Assembly: GCF_031453995.1 (NCBI RefSeq)
Contig: NZ_JAVDPZ010000007.1
Span: 62,001 to 126,000 of the forward strand
DNA from: Nitrobacter vulgaris
GTDB taxonomy: Bacteria; Pseudomonadota; Alphaproteobacteria; Rhizobiales; Xanthobacteraceae
Reading direction: 5' to 3'
DNA length: 64,000 bases
In this document: positions 26,285 through 35,339 of the stretch, piece by piece
How positions within the stretch are numbered: position 1 is the stretch's first letter
How the letters are laid out: each line of letters begins with the position of its first letter
Made by a program: the position numbers and the translations under genes
The notes under the pieces: generated by a model
What the model saw: the letters and a program-made list of their open reading frames with translations, nothing else
Databases searched by the model: none
Told to the model about the DNA's origin: nothing

Positions 26285-26490
26285 GACATCTTCGCGTGTG
26301 ACCACGGCTTGACGGCAGGTCTCCTGGCTCGCGGGTCGTTACCTGGCGTCGCCTTCCCGGGGCCGAGATATCCCAGTGGCGTGTGACGCAGATTCACCGC
26401 TTACAGTTGCGGGGGCAGCCGTGGCGTTAGGATGATCCCGCACCACGTTCCCTTTTGATCTCCCGAGGGAGAACCGTCGCCGATCTGTTT
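26285..26490 (-). promoter_or_regulatory. Cobalamin riboswitch upstream of btuB
   Basis: On the minus strand, about 100-300 bases before the btuB start, the conserved blocks appear in order: AAAAGGGAA and GGTGCGG, then GGCTGCCCCCGCAACTGTAA (the B12 box region), GCGG, CCACTGG, GGGAAGGCG and GCCAGGAGACCTGCC. This is the AdoCbl riboswitch core with the expected spacing. Ligand binding should reduce btuB expression. Outer boundaries are approximate. Confidence 0.95.
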
Positions 26491-26716
26491 GAGGGGGAAC
26501 AAAGTCGATGTCAATCGACGGAGCGACTCAGCTACGGCTTTTCCTCGTGGCGTTGCATATCCGCAGCAACAAGTTGCCGCCGGCGAGATCTGCTTTGTCT
26601 GCATTCTCGAGGCTGTATGTTGCCGATGCGAGCAAGCCGTCGGGGCAGGCGGACTTGCAACCCTTCCTGCTCCGGGCGCGGGCGAGAACTATACGCTGCC
26701 GGTACCGGCGTTTGCG

Positions 26717-27418
26717 TCAGACCACTTCGCCCCGTGCTGCCGCGGCGGCGCTGCGGATCGCGTCCATGTTCGCCTTGTAGGATTCCATCGTGCCGCCCTT
26801 GAAGACCGCCGAGCCTGCCACGAAGGCATTGGCGCCGGCGGCGCCGAGTTCGCCCGCAACGTCGGGGCCGACTCCGCCGTCAACCTCGATATCGATCGGC
26901 CGTCCAGCGATCATCGTACGCAAATCCCGAATCTTGCCGACTGCCGAGGAGATGAACTTCTGGCCGCCGAAACCGGGGTTGACCGACATCACCAACACCA
27001 GATCGACCATGTCGAGCACGTATTCGATGGTGGAGAGCGGCGTTGCGGGATTGAGTGTGACCCCCGCCTTCTTGCCGAGCGCGCGAATGGCCTGCAGCGA
27101 GCGGTGCAGGTGCGGTCCCGCTTCGACGTGAACCGTGATGTGATCACAACCGGCCTTGGCGAAGGCTTCGAGGTAAGGATCGCACGGCGAGATCATCAGA
27201 TGGGCATCGAAGATCTTCTTCGTGTGCGGGCGCATCGCCTTGATGACATCGGGACCGTAGGAGATGTTCGGCACGAAATGGCCGTCCATCACGTCGAGGT
27301 GGATCCAATCGGCACCCCCCTGATCGACGGCGCGAACCTCCTCGCCAAGCTTCGAGAAGTCGGAGGCCAGGATCGACGGTGCGATAACGAGAGGACGCGG
27401 CACAAAAGTCTGGGACAT
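26717..27418 (-). CDS. rpe: Ribulose-phosphate 3-epimerase
   Basis: 233 residues from the ATG at 27418 (MSQTFVPRPLVIAPSILASDF), with GGAAACG upstream. It interconverts ribulose-5-phosphate and xylulose-5-phosphate in the pentose phosphate and Calvin pathways. Family blocks: LVIAPSILASDFSKLGEEV, WIHLDVMDGHFVPNISYGPDVI (active-site His and Asp), VMSVNPGFGGQKFI and IEVDGGVGPD. The 300-bp leader upstream contains a 15-codon open frame and a hairpin (listed). The gene is monocistronic as far as can be seen; the next upstream gene on the same strand is the P1 peptidase. Confidence 0.95.
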   Translation of the reverse strand: MSQTFVPRPLVIAPSILASDFSKLGEEVRAVDQGGADWIHLDVMDGHFVPNISYGPDVIKAMRPHTKKIFDAHLMISPCDPYLEAFAKAGCDHITVHVEAGPHLHRSLQAIRALGKKAGVTLNPATPLSTIEYVLDMVDLVLVMSVNPGFGGQKFISSAVGKIRDLRTMIAGRPIDIEVDGGVGPDVAGELGAAGANAFVAGSAVFKGGTMESYKANMDAIRSAAAAARGEVV

Positions 27419-27439
27419 GAACGTTTCCGAAAATTTCTG

Positions 27440-27461
27440 CGGAGCTTGAGAGAGCCCCGCG
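27440..27461 (-). promoter_or_regulatory. Hairpin in the rpe leader
   Basis: On the minus strand GCGGGGCT-ctctca-AGCTCCGC forms an 8-bp stem (one G-U pair) between a 15-codon open frame and the rpe start, followed by AAATTTTC. It could be an attenuator or an mRNA-stability element; there is no long T run. Confidence 0.4.
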
Positions 27462-27495
27462 TAACATGAGCCGCGTCCGGGGGCAATGAGCGGCG

Positions 27496-27543
27496 TTAGC
27501 ACCGGGTCGGGGGACGGAACGCGAGCACGAGGATTCTCTTCAT
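27496..27543 (-). CDS. Possible 15-residue leader peptide of rpe
   Basis: ATG at 27543 with GGAG 8 bp upstream encodes MKRILVLAFRPPTRC and a TAA stop, 78 bp before the rpe ATG. The position, ribosome-binding site and the hairpin that follows fit a leader peptide. There is no run of a single regulatory codon, so what it would sense is unclear. It may equally be a chance frame. Confidence 0.35.
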   Translation of the reverse strand: MKRILVLAFRPPTRC

Positions 27544-27721
27544 GACGTTTCTCCATTGCTGAGATGCGCGACAGTGCGCACGAGGAGTATCCGCCGGTCA
27601 GATTGTCTAAATCTATACTTGAAACTAACCTTAAATACACAAAATAATACAATTATTTATACTATACATGAATTACATGCCGTCCTCGGTGGCGGAAAGA
27701 CCTATGCACGCCAGATTGGAA

Positions 27722-28720
27722 TCATCGATCAAACCGGTCCTTCCATGCCGGCAATGCGTTCGGAAACGGAAGTGCTTTTGCTTCATAGACGCCGCGTGCG
27801 ATCGCGCGAGCCACCGTGTTGGCTGCGATCATTCCGAGTTCGGTCAATCCGATGAGCGGATCGATTCGCTTGGCTCCGGTGGCGGCAGCGAACACGATAT
27901 CGCCGTCCAGGGGAGCGTGAACTGGATAAATCGCCCGCGCGAAACCGGTTTGGGCGATAATCGCAAGCCGTCTGGCTTGCGGTTTGGTAAGCACCGCATC
28001 GGTGATGACGATGACGAGCGTCGTGTTTTCGCCAGCGTTTGCTGTTGCGCCGCCCTTCAATCGCATTGCCAGCATCTCTGGCGTGAACGACGGCGGCAAC
28101 CCGCGTCCGCCGTATTCGTCGCCGGATTCAAATGGCGCCGCCCAGAACCAGGGGCCGTCTCCGACTGTGACGCTACCGACCGCGTTCACCACGGCGAGCG
28201 CCGCCACCCGCACGCCACTTGGCGTGGCGGCCGAAGCGGAGCCGACGCCGCCCTTCAAATTGGCAGTCGTAGCGCCGAGCCCGGCGCCGGTGCTGCCGAG
28301 TGCAAAATCGTCCCCGGCAGCCGCTGCGGCGGCATAGCCGAGATCGCGATAGGGCGCAAAACGACCCCATTGTTTGTCGCCGCCGTTCAAGAGATCGAAC
28401 ACGACCGCGCCGGGCACAATGGGTATGACCGCGTCGCCGATCGCAAAGCCGCGCCGCTGTTCGGCGAGCCAGGCCTGAACGCCGCCGCCGGCCTCGATCC
28501 CGAAAGCGGAGCCGCCTGACAGCGCGAGAGCGTCGATCCGCTCCACCGTATTGACCGGGTCGAGCAGGGTGCTGTCGCGCGTACCCGGGCCCCCGCCACG
28601 CACGTCCATCGCCGCGACGACTGGGGTATCGAAAAGCACCGCCGTGACGCCCGACGCCAGCTTCGTGTCGTCTGCGTGGCCGACACGGACCCCGGAAATG
28701 TCGGTAAGAAGGTTCTTCAT
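27722..28720 (-). CDS. P1 family peptidase (DmpA/NylC-like, S58)
   Basis: 332 residues of the self-processing N-terminal-nucleophile family that includes L-aminopeptidase/D-esterase DmpA and 6-aminohexanoate oligomer hydrolase. The N-terminal MKNLLTDISGVRVGHADDTKLASGVT and the middle segment LALSGGSAFGIEAGGGVQAWL are family-typical. The autocleavage site is visible as GENTTLVIV with cleavage expected between Asn232 and Thr233, freeing the catalytic Thr. It acts on N-terminal amino acids or amides of unknown identity. It stands alone, convergent with nothing and divergent from ccdA. Confidence 0.9.
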   Translation of the reverse strand: MKNLLTDISGVRVGHADDTKLASGVTAVLFDTPVVAAMDVRGGGPGTRDSTLLDPVNTVERIDALALSGGSAFGIEAGGGVQAWLAEQRRGFAIGDAVIPIVPGAVVFDLLNGGDKQWGRFAPYRDLGYAAAAAAGDDFALGSTGAGLGATTANLKGGVGSASAATPSGVRVAALAVVNAVGSVTVGDGPWFWAAPFESGDEYGGRGLPPSFTPEMLAMRLKGGATANAGENTTLVIVITDAVLTKPQARRLAIIAQTGFARAIYPVHAPLDGDIVFAAATGAKRIDPLIGLTELGMIAANTVARAIARGVYEAKALPFPNALPAWKDRFDR

Positions 28721-28869
28721 GGTTCAGTCTCGTTTGCGGCGATGGGAAACGGCCGACCGTCAGATGACGGCACGGGCGTGTCGGGGTCAATCGATCACGC
28801 CTGATCACAAATGTCGCGGAAGGAAGCGAAGCCCTTGCATCGTGGCGCGATGGTAGGGCAAGTAGCCGC

Positions 28870-29604
28870 ATGATTCACGACGTTTCCTTTCCCGCCGCCA
28901 TGGTCGCGGGCCTTGTCAGCTTCCTGTCGCCCTGCGTTCTTCCGCTGGTGCCGCCTTATCTGATCTATCTCACCGGCACTACCATCGAACACGTTTCTCA
29001 CGACGAGACAGTGAAGGCCTCGAAGCGGGCCGTGATGCTCGCCGCGTTGATGTTTGTGTTCGGCTTTTCCACGGTCTTCGTCGCGCTAGGCGCCAGTGCG
29101 AGCTTCATCGGCAGCCTGATCCGGGCTTGGTCGGCGCAGTTGTCGATCGTTGCCGGCATCGTCATCATCATCATGGGCCTGCACTTTCTCGGACTGACGC
29201 GAATCGGCTTTTTGATGCGCGAAGGACGGCTCACGGCGCCGAAGCCGGTCGGGTTATGGGGCGCCTATGTGATGGGGCTTGCGTTCGCGTTCGGGTGGAC
29301 GCCGTGCATCGGGCCGATCCTGGCGGCGATCCTGTCGGTGGCGGCGGCAGAGGACACCGTCGTGAAGGGAGCGGGTTTGCTTGCGGTGTATTCGGCTGGG
29401 CTCGGCCTTCCGTTTCTGCTGGCGGCATTCATGGTTGAACAGTTTTCTTCGCTGCTCAATCGGATGAAACGTCATCTCGCTAAGATAGAGCGTGGAATTG
29501 GCGTACTCATGGTGCTGACCGGCATCGCGTTTCTCACCGGAACGATCTCCAACGCTAGTATCTGGCTGCTGGAGACCTTTCCGGCGTTGCAGAATTTCGG
29601 ATGA
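28870..29604 (+). CDS. ccdA: CcdA/DsbD-family thiol-disulfide transporter
   Basis: 244 residues with six or seven membrane helices. It passes reducing equivalents from cytoplasmic thioredoxin to periplasmic thioredoxin-like proteins, mainly for cytochrome c maturation. The two redox cysteines are in the canonical contexts GLVSFLSPCVLPLVPPY (first helix) and FGWTPCIGPILAAIL (fourth). The length is that of short CcdA rather than full DsbD. No other cytochrome maturation gene lies next to it. Confidence 0.92.
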   Translation: MIHDVSFPAAMVAGLVSFLSPCVLPLVPPYLIYLTGTTIEHVSHDETVKASKRAVMLAALMFVFGFSTVFVALGASASFIGSLIRAWSAQLSIVAGIVIIIMGLHFLGLTRIGFLMREGRLTAPKPVGLWGAYVMGLAFAFGWTPCIGPILAAILSVAAAEDTVVKGAGLLAVYSAGLGLPFLLAAFMVEQFSSLLNRMKRHLAKIERGIGVLMVLTGIAFLTGTISNASIWLLETFPALQNFG

Positions 29605-29705
29605 TTGGACGAGACACCTGGCTTTACTCTCGCTCGGTAGGATGACGCGCGCAGTCTTCCCCGCGTTCGAGGGGACGATGCCAAGGATGAGATGAATGTC
29701 GCGGC

Positions 29706-30821
29706 TCAGATGGCGGGGTCGATCTCGGCATAGTTGCCCTTGTCGTCCCATTTGTAGATGACATAGCCCATCTGCTTGATGTCGCCCTTCGCATCGAATT
29801 CCAGCTTGCCGAGAATGGTATCCCACGCGCCTGCCTTGATGACTTTCATCACCTTCATAGGATCCGTCGTGCCCGCTTTGGCAGCGCCCTGTGCCCACAC
29901 CTGCATCGCCGCATAGGTGTAGAGCGTGTAACCTTCCGGATCGACGCCCTTGGCCTTGAATTTCTCGACGATCGCCTTGGCTGTCGGCTTCTTGCGCGGG
30001 TCCGGACCGAAGGTGAACAGTGTACCCTCGGCAAGAGGGCCGGTAATGGATGCGAACTTCTTGTCGTTCATGGCGTCGCCCGCCATCAGGATGGTCTTGA
30101 GGCCTTGATCACGCATCTGGCGCAGGATTAGTCCGGCCTCCTGATAATAGCCGCCGACGAACACAAGATCGATGCTGTCGCGCTTCAGCCGCGAGACGAT
30201 GGAATTAAAGTCCTTGTCGCCCTTATTGTAGGACTCGAACATCTTCTCCTGAAATCCGGCCTTGTTCAGCGCCTTCTTGGTCTCGTCGGCGAGGCCCTTA
30301 CCGTAGGTTGTCTTGTCGTTAAGGATGGCGATGTTCTTGCCTTTGAAGTTTTCGACGATGTATTCAGCGGCGGCGACGCCTTGCTGGTCGTCGCGGCCGC
30401 AGACACGCAGCACGTTCCACAGCTTGCGTTCCGTGAACAGCGGGTTGGTCGAGGCCGGCGTGATTTGCAGTACATTGCCGTCGGCGTAAGCTTCGGAAGC
30501 CGGAATAGATGACGACGAGCAGAAATGCCCGGCGACGAACGGAATACCCCGGCTTGCGATTCTTTCAGCGATGGAGCGCGCTTGCTTCGGTTCGCAGGCA
30601 TCGTCGCCGATGAACAGCTTCAGCTTCTTGTTGAGCACGCCACCCGCATCGTTGGCATCGGCAACGAACTGTTCGGCGCCGTTCTGCAACTGGCGGCCGA
30701 AAGCGGACTCGCTGCCCGTCATCGGGCCGGCCACCGCCACTGTGATATCCTGGGCGAAGGTCGTGGCCGAAAGCGCCAGCGAGGCGAAAAGGGTCAGACC
30801 GATCAGCTTCAATGATTTCAT
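29706..30821 (-). CDS. livK: Branched-chain amino-acid ABC transporter, periplasmic binding protein
   Basis: 371 residues. A signal peptide (MKSLKLIGLTLFASLALSATTFAQ) is followed by the Peripla_BP_6 fold: DITVAVAGPMTGSESAFGRQLQNGAEQFVADANDAGG, the ligand-loop segment VAGHFCSSSSIPASEAYADGNVLQITPAST, and the hinge region KNIAILNDKTTYGKGLADETKKAL. It captures Leu/Ile/Val-type amino acids for the LivHMGF complex. It lies last in the cluster, 180 bp after livF, which gives room for its own promoter and higher expression. Confidence 0.94.
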   Translation of the reverse strand: MKSLKLIGLTLFASLALSATTFAQDITVAVAGPMTGSESAFGRQLQNGAEQFVADANDAGGVLNKKLKLFIGDDACEPKQARSIAERIASRGIPFVAGHFCSSSSIPASEAYADGNVLQITPASTNPLFTERKLWNVLRVCGRDDQQGVAAAEYIVENFKGKNIAILNDKTTYGKGLADETKKALNKAGFQEKMFESYNKGDKDFNSIVSRLKRDSIDLVFVGGYYQEAGLILRQMRDQGLKTILMAGDAMNDKKFASITGPLAEGTLFTFGPDPRKKPTAKAIVEKFKAKGVDPEGYTLYTYAAMQVWAQGAAKAGTTDPMKVMKVIKAGAWDTILGKLEFDAKGDIKQMGYVIYKWDDKGNYAEIDPAI

Positions 30822-31002
30822 TCGAGCAGTCCTCGCGGAGGCGGATCAGGTGCCATGTTTGCCATTGTGCAGGCATTGTCCGATGATTTGCGGTCGGTGT
30901 CATGGACAAATTTCGAGCGCCACTCCGTGACCGCCACTTGGTCTCATCGGTCAGGGGAGCGATTCGGCATGCGCGCCATCGCCCAGCAAACTCGCGCTCA
31001 CC

Positions 31003-31746
31003 TCAGGCGTGGCGGCCGCCTTCGAGATAGGCCGCGCGTATTTCCGGTCGTTGCAGCAATTCCATGCCGGCGCCGCTCATCGTGATCAACCCGTTGACCA
31101 TCACATAGCCGCGATGGGCGAGGCGAAGGGCGTGATTGGCGTTCTGTTCGACGATCAGTACTGTGAGATGGTCCTCGCGGTTCAGCGTATGGATAGCGCT
31201 GAAAATCTGCCGGGTGATCAGCGGCGCAAGACCAAGTGAGGGCTCGTCCAGCAACAACAGGCGAGGTCGGCTCATCAGCGCGCGGCCGATTGCCAGCATT
31301 TGTTGCTCTCCGCCGGACAGCGTGCCGCCTCGCTGCGACATACGCTCCTGCAAGCGCGGGAACAATCTAAGCACGCGCTCCTGGCTGGCCGCTCGCTCAG
31401 CCTTGCTGCCGGGCGTGGCGTCCGCGCCCATCTGCAGGTTCTCCGCGACTGTCATGCGCGGAAAAATGCGCCGTCCCTCCGGGGATTGCGCGATGCGCAA
31501 CCGGGCCACCTCGTGCGTCGGCATGGAGCTGATGTCCTGGCCATCGAACAGGATCTGGCCGGCGCGGGCGCGGGGGCGACCGAAGATGGTCATCATCAAA
31601 GTCGATTTTCCTGCGCCGTTGGCGCCGATCAACGCGACGATCTCGCCGGCCTTGATGTCGAGATCGATGCCCTTCAGTGCCTCGATCTTGCCATAGGCGG
31701 CGTGAAGCCCTTGAATGGCGAGCAGGGGCGTCGAGTCGGCGCTCAT
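31003..31746 (-). CDS. livF: Branched-chain amino-acid ABC transporter ATPase LivF
   Basis: 247 residues. Walker A is IGANGAGKST, the ABC signature LSGGEQQMLAIGRAL and Walker B LLLLDEPSLGLAP. The short QGLHAAYGKIEALKGIDLDI start is typical of LivF. It overlaps livG by 4 bp. It powers import by the LivHM permease as a heterodimer with LivG. Confidence 0.95.
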   Translation of the reverse strand: MSADSTPLLAIQGLHAAYGKIEALKGIDLDIKAGEIVALIGANGAGKSTLMMTIFGRPRARAGQILFDGQDISSMPTHEVARLRIAQSPEGRRIFPRMTVAENLQMGADATPGSKAERAASQERVLRLFPRLQERMSQRGGTLSGGEQQMLAIGRALMSRPRLLLLDEPSLGLAPLITRQIFSAIHTLNREDHLTVLIVEQNANHALRLAHRGYVMVNGLITMSGAGMELLQRPEIRAAYLEGGRHA

Positions 31747-32579
31747 ACGCCGCCCTCCATGACCGCGGTAGCCGTATCCTCGTCGGCGCCGAGATAGGCC
31801 GCGACAACCTTCGGATCGTCGCGCACCGCGCGTGGCGTGCCGTCGGCGATCTTGACGCCGTGGTCGAGCACAACGATGTGGTCGGAGATTTCCATCACCA
31901 CGCTCATGTCATGTTCGATCAAAAGGATCGAAGTACCGAAGTCCCTGCGGATCGACAGCAAGAGCTCGCTCAAACTGGCACTCTCGTTGGCATTGAGCCC
32001 CGCGGCCGGCTCATCAAGACAGAGCAGTGCGGGATGCGTGCACATTGCGCGCGCGATCTCCAGACGGCGCTGGTCGCCATAGGGCAGATTGCCCGCGGCG
32101 TCATCGGCGCGTTGCAGCAGGCCAATGCGGTCGAGCCAGTCGCGAGCTGAGTCGATCGCCTGCTTCTCCGCGGACCGGAACGACGGAGCGCCGATCAGGC
32201 CAAGCAGGCCGAATCCGGACGCCCGCATCAATGCGTTGTGCTGCGCGACCATCAGGTTTTCCAGCGCCGTCATGCCGGGAAACAACCGGATGTTCTGGAA
32301 GGTGCGCGTTACCTTGGCATATTTGCAGATACGAAAGTCGTGCAGGCGATCGAGCCGGAAGGTCGCGCCGTCGTCGTGCACCAGGCGCATCGTGCCTCGC
32401 GAGGGCCGATAGAATCCGGTGACGCAGTTGAATACCGTGGTCTTGCCGGCGCCGTTCGGCCCGATCAGCGCAGTGATGTGGCCGCGCTGCGCGGCGAACG
32501 ACAGTTCGTTGATGGCAAGGATACCTCCGAAGCGCATCATCAGTCCATCGACGGCGAGGATGGGAACAGGCGTCGTCAT
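31743..32579 (-). CDS. livG: Branched-chain amino-acid ABC transporter ATPase LivG
   Basis: 278 residues. Walker A IGPNGAGKTT, ABC signature LPYGDQRRLEIARAM and Walker B LLCLDEPAAGLN are in place, together with the LivG-type insertion between Walker A and signature (CKYAKVTRTFQNIRLFPGMTALENLMVAQH). It overlaps livM by 4 bp upstream and livF by 4 bp downstream, so all are translated together. Confidence 0.95.
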   Translation of the reverse strand: MTTPVPILAVDGLMMRFGGILAINELSFAAQRGHITALIGPNGAGKTTVFNCVTGFYRPSRGTMRLVHDDGATFRLDRLHDFRICKYAKVTRTFQNIRLFPGMTALENLMVAQHNALMRASGFGLLGLIGAPSFRSAEKQAIDSARDWLDRIGLLQRADDAAGNLPYGDQRRLEIARAMCTHPALLCLDEPAAGLNANESASLSELLLSIRRDFGTSILLIEHDMSVVMEISDHIVVLDHGVKIADGTPRAVRDDPKVVAAYLGADEDTATAVMEGGV

Positions 32580-34000
32580 CCCTGACCTTCCTTCACCAGC
32601 GACGACGATATCTCTGTCCGTTTTTGCAGGAACACGGTTGGAGCGCGATGGCTGACCAGGCCGCGCGGCCGCCAGACCATCAACAGCACCATGACTCCGC
32701 CGAACACCAGCATGCGAAACTGGTCAAGGCCGCGAAACAACTCAAATCCCCCGATCATTGCGATCGCGGCGAGCGCCACGCCGAGTTGCGAGCCCATACC
32801 TCCGAGCACGACGATGGCGAGAACCAGTGCCGATTCCTGAAAGGTGAAGGATTCAGGACTGATGAAGCCCTGGCGGGTTGCGAAGAACGCGCCCGCAAAG
32901 CCGCCGAACATCGCGCCTATGGCGAAGGCCGAGAGTTTCGTCGTGGTGATGTTGATGCCAAGCGCCCGACAGGCGATTTCATCCTCGCGCATCGCTTCCC
33001 AGGCACGACCGATAGGTAGCCGTCGCAGGCGGATGGTGACCCAGTTCGTAAGCAGTGCCAGCGCCAGGATAAGATAGAACAGGAAAACCAGACGATGCGT
33101 TGGCGAGAACGGCACGCCGATCAATGCCGCGAAACCATCTTCGCCCGGCGTCAGGGGAATGCCGAACACGGAGGGGCGCGGGATGCCGCTGATCCCGTTC
33201 GGTCCGCCGGTGAGTTCCTGCCAGTTGAGAATGACCATCCGGATGATCTCACCGAACGCCAGCGTGACGATCGCGAGATAATCGCCGCGAAGTCGCAACA
33301 CCGGGAAGCCGAGCAACACGCCCCAGAACGCGGCGAGCAGACCGGAGACCGGCAACAGCACCCAGAATGCCCACGGCCCGAGTTGCAGGAAGTCGATCGC
33401 GACGTAGGGATAGGTTTCCATGAAATGCGGAAACGGCAAGCCGCTTTGCGCCAGCAGCGCATAGGAGTACGCGCCGACCGCATAGAACGCGACGTAGCCG
33501 AGATCGAGCAGCCCGGCGAGACCGACCACGATGTTGAGACCCCAGCCCAGCATCACATAGGTCAGTACGAGGATCCCAAGGTCGAGCAGGTAACGCTGAT
33601 TGTAGAAGATGACCGGCACCAGCAGAGCGAAAATCAGAAGTGCCGGCGTCAGCAGGCGACCCAGCATCGAGAACGTACGACGCACGGTTGCTGGCAGTTC
33701 GACACTTCCGACGGGTCCGATCCAGCGCTTTAGCGTTTCGACAATGATGCTGCCGACGAACACCGCGCCGACTGTGGCCGCGAGTTCGCCGAACCGGGTC
33801 CAGTAGGTCAACTGTCCCGAGGAGCCGGATTCTGTACGAATGCCGATCATGAGCGAGAACAGCACCAGCGCCAGGACCGCGCTCACGACCGCTTTCTTCA
33901 TGATGAAGACGACACCACGATCGCGCGCCGCGGTTTGTTGGCTCAGAGCGGGCGCTGACACGTCCGGGCCGTCAGACTTTTTCGACTTCGGGACGGCCAA
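32576..34000 (-). CDS. livM: Branched-chain amino-acid ABC transporter permease LivM
   Basis: 474 residues, about 50 longer than the E. coli protein. The extra length is an N-terminal polar segment plus two extra hydrophobic helices (around 35-55 and 70-90). The LivM core starts near residue 120 with YLLDLGILVLTYVMLGWGLNIVVGLAGLLDLGYVAFYAVGAY, the conserved permease block, and the EAA-like coupling loop AIGRAWEAMREDEIACRALGIN follows. It begins 29 bp inside the end of livH. Confidence 0.93.
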   Translation of the reverse strand: MAVPKSKKSDGPDVSAPALSQQTAARDRGVVFIMKKAVVSAVLALVLFSLMIGIRTESGSSGQLTYWTRFGELAATVGAVFVGSIIVETLKRWIGPVGSVELPATVRRTFSMLGRLLTPALLIFALLVPVIFYNQRYLLDLGILVLTYVMLGWGLNIVVGLAGLLDLGYVAFYAVGAYSYALLAQSGLPFPHFMETYPYVAIDFLQLGPWAFWVLLPVSGLLAAFWGVLLGFPVLRLRGDYLAIVTLAFGEIIRMVILNWQELTGGPNGISGIPRPSVFGIPLTPGEDGFAALIGVPFSPTHRLVFLFYLILALALLTNWVTIRLRRLPIGRAWEAMREDEIACRALGINITTTKLSAFAIGAMFGGFAGAFFATRQGFISPESFTFQESALVLAIVVLGGMGSQLGVALAAIAMIGGFELFRGLDQFRMLVFGGVMVLLMVWRPRGLVSHRAPTVFLQKRTEISSSLVKEGQG

Positions 34001-34886
34001 GCAGGCCGGTCGGCCTGAAAATCAGGACGACGATCAGGATCGAGAAGGCGGCGACATCCTTGTACTCGATCGAAAAGTAAGCTGACCAAAAGGTCTCGAT
34101 CAATCCGATCGCGAGACCGCCGAGCATCGCGCCAGGCAGCGAACCTATGCCGCCAAGAACCGCGGCGGTAAATGCCTTGATGCCGGCGACGAAGCCCATG
34201 AAGAAATCAACCAGACCATAATACAACAAGTACATCATGCCGGCGACGGCAGCGAGCGCCGCCCCGATCACGAAGGTCATTGAGATGGTGCGATCGACGT
34301 TCACGCCGAGCAGCGCCGCCATGGTCTGATCCTGTTCGCACGCGCGCATATCGCGGCCGAAGCGCGTGCGCGACACAATGAAACTGAAGATCGCGAGCAG
34401 AACGATGGTGGTAACCACCACCACGATCTGGACATTGGATAGTTGGACTGCGAAATTTCCGGAATCGTGAAGCGTGTAGCCGCCGGTGATGAGCGGCGGA
34501 ATGGGCTTGGCCTGCGCGCCTTGCGAAACCTGAGAAAAATTGAAGAGCACGAACGACATGCCGATCGCCGACAAGAGCGGCGCGAGTCGAAACGATTGAC
34601 GTAGGGGCCTATAGGCAAGGCGCTCGACAACCCAGCCGTACACGGCAGTAACGGCCATTGAAACGAGGAGCATAACGAGCAGGATCAGCGGCACGGCGGA
34701 GAGGCCCAACGATATCAGGATGAGGAAGGTGATCATCGCGATGAAGCCGCCGATCATGAAGATGTCGCCGTGAGCGAAATTGATCATGCCGACGATGCCG
34801 TAAACCATCGTATAGCCGATCGCGATCAGCCCATAGATCGAGCCGAGTACGACGCCATTGATGAGTTGCTGGGCAAAATAGTCCAT
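33972..34886 (-). CDS. livH: Branched-chain amino-acid ABC transporter permease LivH
   Basis: 304 residues with eight hydrophobic segments. The LivH N-terminus FAQQLINGVVLGSIYGLIAIGYTMVYGIVGMINFAHGDIFMIGGF is diagnostic, and the coupling loop is FGRDMRACEQDQTMAALLGVNVDRTI. It is the first gene of the livHMGF-K cluster, with its promoter expected in the 450-bp gap upstream. It forms the membrane channel with LivM. Confidence 0.95.
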   Translation of the reverse strand: MDYFAQQLINGVVLGSIYGLIAIGYTMVYGIVGMINFAHGDIFMIGGFIAMITFLILISLGLSAVPLILLVMLLVSMAVTAVYGWVVERLAYRPLRQSFRLAPLLSAIGMSFVLFNFSQVSQGAQAKPIPPLITGGYTLHDSGNFAVQLSNVQIVVVVTTIVLLAIFSFIVSRTRFGRDMRACEQDQTMAALLGVNVDRTISMTFVIGAALAAVAGMMYLLYYGLVDFFMGFVAGIKAFTAAVLGGIGSLPGAMLGGLAIGLIETFWSAYFSIEYKDVAAFSILIVVLIFRPTGLLGRPEVEKV

Positions 34887-35339
34887 GCGCTGCCGTGATC
34901 TGCGTATCCGAATGCGACTATATCAGACGCGATGCTAGGCTCCGGCAGCCGGACCGGCGCGTCTTGAATCAGTGTCTAACAGTGGGAATCGAGGGCGGCA
35001 ACCGCGGCAATTTCAGCGGGACCGGCGGCTGTGTATTTCTCCGGCGTTGTTTGCTCAGCGGAAGCAGCTCGTCGCGCGGGTGGGCGTTAAAAAGGCCAGT
35101 CTAACGGCAATTTGGCCGGCAAGCCGGCTGGAAAGCCGTCAAATCAGAGTTCCCAGTCTCCCGAAATCCAATCGATGCGGCCGGATTGTGCCTCCGTTCG
35201 CGTCGGCGTTGTCCACAGGGCTGGCGGGACTGTTAAGGTAAACAAAGGGTTTCCGTTGCGCCGCTCGGTTTACCCGACGTTAATCACCAAGGCCGCGCTG
35301 GTTCCCGACGCGGCGGCCACGCGATTAGCGGGATGGCGC
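34887..35339. other. 450-bp intergenic region upstream of livH
   Basis: Divergent spacer between livH and a membrane hypothetical. A small palindrome GCCGGCAAGCCGGC lies near 35114. The right part has an AT-richer stretch (about 35228-35290). No gene, RNA or recognisable operator was found; promoters for both flanks are expected here. Confidence 0.4.

Noticed and set aside
26489..27469. A 326-codon plus-strand frame covering rpe
   Set aside because: Antisense to rpe, and begins just beside the cobalamin riboswitch; the product has no recognisable domain and rpe is unambiguous.
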